From NCBI GenBank assembly GCA_002428325.1, contig DIVR01000053.1, positions 1 through 17,708 on the forward strand: 17,708 nucleotides of DNA. Direction: 5' to 3'. This document shows, piece after piece, positions 7,137 to 14,200 of the stretch (positions are counted from its first letter, which is position 1; each line of letters begins with the position of its first letter). The notes under the pieces were generated by a model that was given only the letters and a program-made list of their open reading frames with translations, made no database searches and was not told the origin of the DNA. Source of the stretch: a bacterium UBP4_UBA6127. GTDB taxonomy: Bacteria > UBP4 > UBA4092. The position numbers were made by a program, and so were the translations under genes.

Positions 7137-7871
7137 ATGACAATTACAGGCTTATTTCCCAAAAGTCAGAATCCGCAATTAAGAGTGGAATTACCCAAAT
7201 CAGAAGTTGTCAGCAGTTTGGAAGAATATCAAAATCGGGTAATGGAAGCCCGAAGGGTTAATGATGGGAAAATGGAGGCTTTTTACCTGATATTACTGGG
7301 ATGCCTTTATCAGATGCGGTGTGAGCCGGAGTATGCCTTTGAACGGTTCCAGGAAGCCTTGAAAGCTGATTCCAGCAATCCGGATGCGCATATGTTCCTG
7401 GGCCATTATTATCATGCCCATTTAAAAGATTATAAACGGGCAGAACAGGAATATCAGGATGCCATCGGATTGGCCATCCCCGGCGGGGTCATGGTCCATA
7501 AGGCCTATAACTGCCTGGGAATGGTTTACCTGGAACAGAATCAGGCTGAAAAAGCAGAAGAAATGCTGCTTTTATCCTACCTGGATTATTGTGGTAAATT
7601 CGGATATGACCTGAGCTTGGTCCAAGCCTTTCTGGAAAGAGGGGGCGATATGGAACCGGTGTTATCTTTTTTAAATTGCGCTCATGAGAAAGATCCAGAA
7701 AACGAAAAAATCCAGAAATTAATGAAAGAAGCCTGGGTAAAGAATGGAAAACCCCAAAAAGGAGCGGTAAATCATCGTCTTCTGCAAGGGGAACACATAA
7801 CCCAGGTCCGATATTATAGTGAACCCAGCCGAATCCGGTTGACTGCTGCCAAAGAGATAATTCTGGGTTAA
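7137..7871 (+). CDS. TPR-repeat protein, cytoplasmic
   Basis: The protein has 244 residues from the preferred start and no signal peptide or membrane segment. Its middle part carries tetratricopeptide-type helix pairs with the usual small and aromatic positions: AFYLILLGCLYQMRCEPEYA, then NPDAHMFLGHYYHAHLKDYK, then AYNCLGMVYLEQNQAEKAEE. Such domains scaffold protein contacts; no enzyme motif is visible. ATG 7137 is preferred over the in-frame ATG at 7104 because AAGGA lies 8 nt upstream of it, while 7104 has no ribosome-binding site. The sequence AAGGAATCAGGA before this start also precedes the radical SAM start. The gene lies between the two sigma modules and shares its upstream element with the RHS gene, so it is probably part of the same regulated set. 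Its partner is unknown. Confidence 0.8.
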   Translation: MTITGLFPKSQNPQLRVELPKSEVVSSLEEYQNRVMEARRVNDGKMEAFYLILLGCLYQMRCEPEYAFERFQEALKADSSNPDAHMFLGHYYHAHLKDYKRAEQEYQDAIGLAIPGGVMVHKAYNCLGMVYLEQNQAEKAEEMLLLSYLDYCGKFGYDLSLVQAFLERGGDMEPVLSFLNCAHEKDPENEKIQKLMKEAWVKNGKPQKGAVNHRLLQGEHITQVRYYSEPSRIRLTAAKEIILG

Positions 7872-8106
7872 GCCGGAAAGGCCTAAAGGGATGAGAATGA
7901 TGATGATGGCTGGTTCAGCCGCAATAATCCATAATTGGGGACAATATACGCCGGAACCCTATTGTTGGGAAGTCCGGTTTCATTATGGATTAAAAAAAGT
8001 ATGGGAGACAATTACCTGGACTCCTTTTTCTTTGGAAAAGGGATTCCCAGGAATATTATCTTTATCCATAACAAGCTTTTATTCTCAACTAATAGAACAA
8101 ATCCGC

Positions 8107-8112
8107 TATAAT
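8107..8112 (+). promoter_or_regulatory. TATAAT box before second ECF sigma gene
   Basis: A consensus -10 hexamer lies about 50 nt before the preferred start codon at 8164 and inside the longer open frame that begins at 7891. No clear -35 box is present at normal spacing. If used, it excludes the longer translation start and gives the second sigma module its own promoter, separate from the TPR gene. Confidence 0.3.
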
Positions 8113-8163
8113 CATTCTACTTTTTCTCCCCAATACAGGGATTTAGAATTGAAATGGTTTGCT

Positions 8164-8760
8164 ATGGCAGCTGATGAACAAATAAACAAACAGGCCGACA
8201 GACAACGGGATGCCCGATGTATTCAAAGGATACGGTCCGGGGATCCTGAAGCTTTTTCGGAATTGGTCAAAGCCTATTACCCTGTTTTTTATCATTTAGT
8301 CTTGGGAATCACCTCCAATCCTGATAATGTGGAAGATCTGGTCCAGGAAGGGTTTATCTCCATTTTCTCCAATCTGGAGGCCCTGAAACAGCCGGAACGG
8401 TTCGGTTCCTGGGGATATACCCTGGTCAAACGAATTGCCACCCGGTATTCCTGGCGGCTTAAAAAAGAACGGACCCTATCCAATTCCAAGGACCCGGTGG
8501 TAGTCGCCATGCTGCAAAAATGTTTTGCCGGGCATTCCCACCGTGAATTATCCCATTCAGAAGAAACCCGTTATGAAAAGCTCTGGGAGGCTATCCGAGA
8601 GCTTTCCGACAAATATAAAGAAGTTATTATTTTATATTTCTTCCATGAATATACCCTGAAAGAAATCAGCCAGCTGCTGGATATTAGCGAGGCAGCCGCC
8701 GAAAAAAGGCTGGTTCGGGCTAGAGACCTCTTGCGTAAGAAAATGGAGGTCTCCCAATGA
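8164..8760 (+). CDS. ECF-family RNA polymerase sigma factor (second module)
   Basis: From ATG 8164 the protein has 198 residues, the normal ECF size. Region 2 covers about residues 28-102 (GDPEAFSELVKAYYP, then NVEDLVQEGFISIFSNLEAL and RFGSWGYTLVKRIATRYSW). Region 4 covers about 140-193 (LSDKYKEVIILYFFHEYTLKEISQLL followed by the recognition helix). The frame is open upstream to an ATG at 7891, which would add 91 residues unlike any sigma factor I know. A TTG at 8149 with CAGGGA 7 nt upstream is a third choice. I prefer 8164 because the distance from start to domain matches the first sigma factor, although no clear Shine-Dalgarno precedes it. Its stop overlaps the next gene's ATG by 4 nt, so it is coupled to its anti-sigma factor. 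Confidence 0.88.
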   Translation: MAADEQINKQADRQRDARCIQRIRSGDPEAFSELVKAYYPVFYHLVLGITSNPDNVEDLVQEGFISIFSNLEALKQPERFGSWGYTLVKRIATRYSWRLKKERTLSNSKDPVVVAMLQKCFAGHSHRELSHSEETRYEKLWEAIRELSDKYKEVIILYFFHEYTLKEISQLLDISEAAAEKRLVRARDLLRKKMEVSQ

Positions 8761-10385
8761 GATTTTTCCATTTAAGACGCCGATTCTGGATGAACCGATA
8801 CCTTTCCGGGCTTCTGACTGAAAAACAGAACGCTGAGTTCGAAAGGCATCTGGCACTCTGTCCTGATTGCCAGGCTCGGGTAAAACAACAAAAAGAATTA
8901 GAAGTTACCCTCAGAGGGTTTGGCCAATTGACCCAGCCTTCGGTTGAAAAAGTTGATGAAGCGGTAACCGCCATCATGGCTCAGATCAAACAGCCGGAAC
9001 GGGTCAAAGAAGCCGTTAAGCACAGTAAACCCCTTTGGACTGAATGGTTTGATTTCTCCCGGCCCATGGTTTTGGGACCTGCTTTAGCCGGAATCCTGTT
9101 AGTTATCGTTGCCAGCTGGATGGTATTACGTCCGGCTTCGTTGTCGCCCGTTAAAATTGCCCGGCTGGTAGGCGATTCCCTGGAAGTCCAGTCTTCGGGT
9201 GAATCAGGTCAGCATACCCTTAACCGGGGCGGGAAACTGAAAGCCGGTGACCAAATCAAAACCGGACCCGGGACCCGATTAGCCTTATTATTGGGAAATT
9301 CAGGGGAAATCTGGCTGGAACAAAACAGTAAACTGAAAGTATTACCCGGGACCGGGAATGCCCTGGAACTGGAATCTGGTAAACTTTGGGTGGTTTTGGA
9401 CAAAAAACAGCCGAGACCTTTTAGAGTAAAAACTCCCTCGGGTATCGTTACGGCTTTGGGAACAGAATTTGTTATTCAAATCCTTCCCGATGATAAGATG
9501 ATGGTGGCCTGCATGAGGCATTCAGTGGCGGTTAAAAATGATAAGGGAAGTGTGGTGGTCCCTTCCGGACAGAAGACTTATACCTCCTCCCAGGCAGCTC
9601 CTCATTCCCCGATGCCCCTCTCTGGGTTCGAAGACTGGCGGAAGGCTATTGACCTCTATGGCCAAATGTCCCCGGAAGAACTCCATAAATTAGGAAATGA
9701 GTATATGAAGAAAGGTTCTGATAGTTGGAATCAACAGAAATATAATGAGTCTTGGAACTATTATGGTTTAGTTGCTTATTTATATCCTAAAACTAGTAGA
9801 GCATATCGTGGAATGGGATATAGCTCTTTAGGTAATGGAACATATGATAAAGCAGTTAATGAATTTGAAAATGCATATTTTTCTGATTCTGGTGATATAG
9901 ATACTCTGTTTATGTTGAGTTATTCACTTATAGAAATAAAAAATTATACGAGAGCATATCAAATTAGTAAAAATTTGAGAGAGTTAAAACAAGATAGTCC
10001 ATCATCTTGGATACTATTAGGTTTATCTGATCTTGGCCAAAATAATATAAATGATGCTAAAAAATCCTTTATTCATGCAGTTAATTTAAATAAACCTATT
10101 AATAACAGAATGAAAGATCATTTACATGCCGGGTTAGCCGAGATAGCCCGGGTCCAGAAGAATTATGAGTTAGTAGAGAAGGAATTATCGGCCATTAATT
10201 TTGAGAAGACCCAGGAAGGGTATCCTTTTGTGGTGGCTGCCCGATATTATCAGGATACAGGAAAACCCCGGTCGGAAATGAAAGCCTGGCAAGGATATCT
10301 GGTTCGGCGGCCGGATGCCGGGTTCTCTGAAGAAGCCAGAGAACGAATCCGAACCATAAAAAAAGAGATGGATCAGGGAATATAA
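8757..10385 (+). CDS. Zinc-finger/FecR anti-sigma factor with C-terminal TPR domain
   Basis: This 542-residue protein begins with a zf-HC2-type finger whose H31, C35 and C38 sit at the same positions as in the first anti-sigma protein. A membrane helix spans about residues 104-124 (VLGPALAGILLVIVASWMVL). An external FecR domain follows at about 135-270, with GDQIKTGPGTRLALLLGNSGE and TPSGIVTALGTEFVI. A TPR-rich tail covers about 305-535. This is the expected topology: the finger holds the sigma factor inside and the FecR and TPR parts face outwards to sense a signal or partner. The ribosome-binding site is GGAGG, 7 nt before the ATG. Residues about 315-456 come from an abnormally AT-rich stretch (separate entry). 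A strong terminator follows the stop. The partner sigma factor is almost certainly the gene just upstream. Confidence 0.9.
   Translation: MRFFHLRRRFWMNRYLSGLLTEKQNAEFERHLALCPDCQARVKQQKELEVTLRGFGQLTQPSVEKVDEAVTAIMAQIKQPERVKEAVKHSKPLWTEWFDFSRPMVLGPALAGILLVIVASWMVLRPASLSPVKIARLVGDSLEVQSSGESGQHTLNRGGKLKAGDQIKTGPGTRLALLLGNSGEIWLEQNSKLKVLPGTGNALELESGKLWVVLDKKQPRPFRVKTPSGIVTALGTEFVIQILPDDKMMVACMRHSVAVKNDKGSVVVPSGQKTYTSSQAAPHSPMPLSGFEDWRKAIDLYGQMSPEELHKLGNEYMKKGSDSWNQQKYNESWNYYGLVAYLYPKTSRAYRGMGYSSLGNGTYDKAVNEFENAYFSDSGDIDTLFMLSYSLIEIKNYTRAYQISKNLRELKQDSPSSWILLGLSDLGQNNINDAKKSFIHAVNLNKPINNRMKDHLHAGLAEIARVQKNYELVEKELSAINFEKTQEGYPFVVAARYYQDTGKPRSEMKAWQGYLVRRPDAGFSEEARERIRTIKKEMDQGI
9700..10126 (+). other. 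AT-rich block inside the anti-sigma/TPR gene
   Basis: Within the TPR-coding part, composition shifts abruptly. By hand count 9841-10080 has 64 G+C in 240 bases (27%), against 29 of 60 at 9241-9300 (48%) and 37 of 60 at 10261-10320 (62%). Codons change too, towards AAT, AAA, TTA, ATA and AGT. The reading frame stays open and TPR-like helices continue, so this is not a disrupting insertion. Edges are approximate. It looks like a domain replaced by recombination from a low-GC source or paralog. Confidence 0.7.
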
Positions 10386-10414
10386 AGAAAAAGTTTCAAT
10401 CCCAAAACAAAGAT

Positions 10415-10452
10415 AACCACCTGAGAAAAAAAATATTCTCAGGTGGTTTTTT
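10415..10452 (+). terminator. Strong intrinsic terminator after second anti-sigma gene
   Basis: AACCACCTGAGAA (10415-10427) pairs perfectly with TTCTCAGGTGGTT (10436-10448) over an 8-nt A-rich loop, and T6 runs through 10447-10452. It starts 30 nt after the stop codon of the FecR/TPR gene and closes that operon. Confidence 0.92.
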
Positions 10453-10673
10453 AGTTTATCGGGAAAGAGAGCTGCGGAGCTCATCTTAATGGGGATTAGG
10501 GAGAGGCCTGAGCGGCAGGCAAAATAGTAGAGTCCCGGTATTCCAACGGGGAAATGGATTTATCTCTTTTTCTGCTGCCAGGAATGGGAAATTGGACTAT
10601 CATGTTCCCACTCCTAAAAAAGTGAGAACCGGACCCTGGGAGACCAGGGTCTCTTTGAGCCTTTTCCCTCTTG

Positions 10674-10693
10674 TTTTTGACAGCTGTCAAAAA
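10674..10693. promoter_or_regulatory. 20-bp palindrome, copy 3 (perfect)
   Basis: TTTTTGACAGCTGTCAAAAA is perfectly self-complementary over all 20 bases. The related copies lie about 9.7 kb away at 926-945 and 975-994. It is about 600 bp upstream of the RHS gene and 54 bp before the terminator at 10748. The left half contains TTGACA, with TTATTT 17 nt downstream (10700-10705) as a possible weak -10, so it could overlap a promoter as an operator would. Confidence 0.5.
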
Positions 10694-10747
10694 ACTAACT
10701 TATTTAAAATCAACAATATAAATTTTCACTCTAATCCAATTCAGGAT

Positions 10748-10775
10748 AAGGTTCCTCCCCCCAAGGAACCTTTTT
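10748..10775 (+). terminator. Intrinsic terminator without an obvious gene upstream
   Basis: AAGGTTCCT (10748-10756) pairs with AGGAACCTT (10764-10772) around a C-rich 7-nt loop, followed by T5 (10771-10775). The nearest upstream gene already has its own terminator at 10415-10452, so this one implies a separate transcript between them. Confidence 0.8.
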
Positions 10776-10785
10776 AGAGGATCAT

Positions 10786-10847
10786 CCTGAGAAACTTACT
10801 AGATAATATCTGGAGTTTTTCCTGAAAGGTGTTACTTGTTTCTCAGG
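10786..10847. repeat. 10-bp inverted repeat with 42-nt gap
   Basis: CCTGAGAAAC (10786-10795) is the exact complement of GTTTCTCAGG (10838-10847). No T-run follows, so it is not a terminator. The 9-mer CCTGAGAAA also occurs in the terminator stem at 10420-10428, and TTCTCAGG at 10436-10443, so the two structures share arm sequence about 365 bp apart. Confidence 0.5.
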
Positions 10848-11120
10848 GGGTATCAATATTTATATAATTATCCTGACCGAACCCAGTAAATGAGTTTCAA
10901 CATAGGTGGGTCTTTATACCTGGGGGAAAGAAAACTCTCGTTCAATAGTTAACTGATTTGAGATAAATAGTAGGATTTTTATCCCTTTATTGAAATAATA
11001 GTTTGCTGAATACAGAAATCATGAGAAATCAGGAATCTTTTTATAGATAGAGGAGTGGTTCTTAACTCTACTATTTACAATTATTTATGTAATTATTAAA
11101 AAATAATTAAAATATTTTTA

Positions 11121-11162
11121 AAATAAATGTCGGATTTTGGGCTTCTCATGTCTCTGTTATAA
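11121..11162 (+). promoter_or_regulatory. Two-part promoter-like element upstream of the RHS gene
   Basis: AAATAAATGTCGGA (11121-11134), 13 nt, ATGTCTCTGT (11148-11157) match the element at 7032-7068 base for base in both boxes, while the spacers differ (TTTTGGGCTTCTC here). A TTATAA box follows (11157-11162). It lies about 115 nt upstream of the RHS start. Conserved boxes with a diverged spacer indicate selection on the boxes rather than a recent duplication. Confidence 0.55.
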
Positions 11163-11188
11163 GAGGATAGTATCAACGAAAGGAATAA

Positions 11189-11236
11189 ATGGGTTCAATG
11201 AAGAGGGAAAAGCCCGTTTATGGTTTAAAAGAGTAA
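11189..11236 (+). CDS. Possible 15-codon leader ORF
   Basis: ATG at 11189 with AGGA 4 nt upstream opens a 15-residue frame (MGSMKREKPVYGLKE) ending at TAA 11234-11236, 38 nt before the RHS start. It lies in the predicted RHS leader. It could influence translation of the large gene, or be a chance frame; no known leader-peptide pattern is present. Confidence 0.22.
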   Translation: MGSMKREKPVYGLKE

Positions 11237-11274
11237 AATTGTCAGTATTGTTGTCAGGAAAGGGTTAGAGTATC

Positions 11275-14200
11275 ATGAAAAAATTAATATCCCAACACAC
11301 CCGCTATTATTGTCTCGTTGTACTAATTGGTACAATCGGGTTTGCTTCCCAGGTTTTTGCTCAAAGTGATCGGTCCATATATGTCCGTTCTTTGATAGAT
11401 CAAGGGGTCAAAAACATGAAATTGGGAATTTTAACTCAGGCCTCGACAGAATTTTCCTTGGCTGAGGATTTATCTGACCCCCTCTCGGTCTATCGTGAAG
11501 AAGCTAAGTTTAATCTAATTAAGTCTTTGTCTAAATTAGGCAAGGATGTTGAAATGGACCGGGAATATCAGGAATTCATTACCAAAACTCCTAATTCCAA
11601 AGCTCGGGATGATTTGGATTTCTATCTGACTACCCATCATTTTGAGAAAAAAGGGGATGCCAAAACAGCCCAGGGTTATGTGAAGCATTTGTTAGATAAT
11701 TATCCTGACAGCCCCTATTATCCCCAAGCTCTCTTTTATGAAATGAGAATCGCTGAAAAATTAAAAGATTTTGAGACAGTAGATGCCAATTTCAGCAAAA
11801 TGACAGCCAAATTTCCAGATCATGCTTTAATGCCGACAATTCTCTATCGATATGGGGATTCCCTTCGATTTGTGAAAAAGGATTATAAAAAATCTCTGGA
11901 TTATTTTAAGCGGATGGTCAAGGAGTATCCTGACCATGCTTTGGTTCCCCAGGCCCTAGAGGCCATGGGGAGATTGTATTTAATAGATTTACCCAAAGAA
12001 GAAGGCCAGCCTCGATATGGTGAATTAGCTGAAGTGTTGGATGAATGCATTACCAAATATCCTCAAAGTCATTGGGCTGCCAGCGCCCGGTTATTAAAAG
12101 CTTCAGCCCGAGCCCATACTTACCAGTGGGCCAGCGCTATTGATGAATGTAACCAGGCTCTTGCCCAATATGGGAGTGATACCCAATATGATGAGCAGAT
12201 GTCCCGATGCGCCTATACGATAGGGTATTGCTATGAACAACAGCAACTTTGGGATGAAGCCATTGAAGCCTTTAAGAAAACCATTGAAAATTATTCAGCC
12301 GACTCGATTGCGGCTGAGGCCCAGAGGGAGATTGCCCGATGTTATTATTTCCGGGGCGATATTTCTCAGGCTTACCAGGAAACATTAAAAGTCATTGACC
12401 AATATCCGGGGAGTCTGGCGGCCACCCAGGCCAAGGAGTTGCTCCCCCATTTACAGCAGTTAATGGTTTCAGCGGCTAAAGAAACAGCTGAAACCCAGGT
12501 GATGCCGGTATATGAAGTTAAAGCTCCGGTATTCCCCTCCTCCAATTTATGCGGTCCGGTAGCTTTACAGTATATCCTGACCCAGCAGGGAGTTCTTGCT
12601 GAGGTTCCAGAACTTGTTGAATTGACTGATTATAACGGAAAGGGTACCAGTTTTGCGGGATTAGCCGAAGCGGCCCGGAAGAAAGGGCTCCAGGCGGAAG
12701 GGTATCGGTTGAATTATTCCAGCCTGGCAAAACTAGACCTTCCCTTTATTGTCCAATTAAAAACTCAGGGCAGAGACCATTTTGTGGCCCTTACCCGGTT
12801 GGAAAAAGGGAGAATCTATTTTTATGACCAGAAAGGACCCAACCAATCCTGCTCTTTGAAGGAATTTAAGAAGCTCTGGTCTGGATATGCTCTGACTATT
12901 CGAGGGGAAAACTCTCAATTTTCACCTGCCTATCTGGCCAAAGCGACCCTGGATGTATTGAATCTGAAACAGATGAAATTAATTTCCGGGGGCTATCAGG
13001 TATTAAGCGCCCAGAGTGATAACAACCATTATTGTGGTAATGGTAATGGCGAGGGGGAAGATATTGGATTTAGGGGACCAGAAGATAGAATTGATAGTCC
13101 CAATCCACCCTTTCTCCGTTCACAGAGGCCGGCCGGCCATGCTTCCACCGGATTTTTTGCCAATGGGGGCAAAGGAGTCGGGGGGAAAGTCCCTGAACAA
13201 TTAGGAGTAAATTTAGGCCGAGGAAACACCTATACCGGGTTTACGACTTTATCCATCCCTGTACAAGGGGGGATGACCATTGATATGTGCCATTATTACC
13301 AGTCCAACTGGCATTACAGCCCCTTTACCCAATGGGATAATCCGTGGGGCAGAAGTTGGCAGATTAACCATAATATGATGTTGACGGGTGTGGGTTCCAG
13401 CACGGTTTTATATTTTAAGCAATCGGGTAATTTTGTGCCGGTTGCCAAATCCGGCGATGGGAAATATTACACGATTAACAATAAAGATTTGGGGTATACT
13501 TTCCCTGAAAAAGTGAAACTCACTCCCCCTTCAGGAGGAAAACCCTATTTAGTGGAAGACAGGTCCGGCAGGATATATGCGTTTAATACCCTGTTCTCAT
13601 CAGAAACAGCCAACCTGATTTGGTATTGTAATTATGCCGGCGCTACTGTCCGTTACTATTACGGGACTAATTCAGCTTATCCCAGCACTTATGGCAGGCT
13701 GACCGCCGTTTTAGATGACAGCGGACGGGGTCTTTTTTTGCAGTATTCCATCCCGGTGGGAGATTTTGCCTATCGGTTGACCTCGGTGAGGGACCATACC
13801 GGCAGAACCTATTATTATACCTATGAGAACCAGGTATATGGGGCTTTGAAACAGATCGTCTATCCGGGGAATTATTATGTTGAGTATAGTTATGATACGA
13901 CCGAATCTATTCGTTCCATCTGGGCAGAAATAATCGGGATTAAAGATGCCGCCAGCGGTGACACTACCTTATATAAATATGATTATGTCAGTTTTCTTTA
14001 TCCCAATGGCGACTCCGGCCGACGAATGGTCAAAGTAACCGATATGAATGGAAATACGGCCGAATATAGCTTCCAGGATTGGTGGTATTACACCACCGTC
14101 ACATTAAAGAACAATTCGGGGGTTACCCTTCGGACCTCTTCTGTCCAATATGATGTTGGACAACATGCAGCGCTTCGGACTAACTGGTCCAATGGCAGAT

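Larger units (their letters stand above)
10453..10775 (+). ncRNA. Candidate small RNA or structured transcript
   Basis: This stretch lies between two good terminators and contains no recognisable gene, yet it ends in its own strong terminator (10748-10775). It is rich in hairpins: GAGCT/AGCTC (10469-10482), GCCTG/CAGGC (10506-10520), a two-part stem AGGA-TGGGAA/TTCCCA-TCCT (10580-10615) and GACCCTGG/CCAGGGTC closed by a GAGA tetraloop (10632-10651). The palindrome at 10674-10693 is inside it. It matches no RNA family I know and its promoter is not identified. It could also be the remnant of a lost gene. Confidence 0.3.
10776..11274. other. Upstream region of the RHS gene
   Basis: This stretch holds a 10-bp inverted repeat (10786-10847), an A/T-rich tract at about 11070-11126 that includes the 8-bp palindrome TAATTATT/AATAATTA (11090-11109), the two-part promoter-like element (11121-11162), and a leader of about 115 nt with a possible 15-codon upstream frame. 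AGGAAAGGG (about 11257-11265) is the ribosome-binding site of the RHS gene. Confidence 0.55.

Noticed and set aside
10453..10775. Known riboswitch upstream of the RHS gene
   Set aside because: No conserved core of a riboswitch class that I can recognise is present, and the terminator separates the structure from the RHS gene by about 500 bp.
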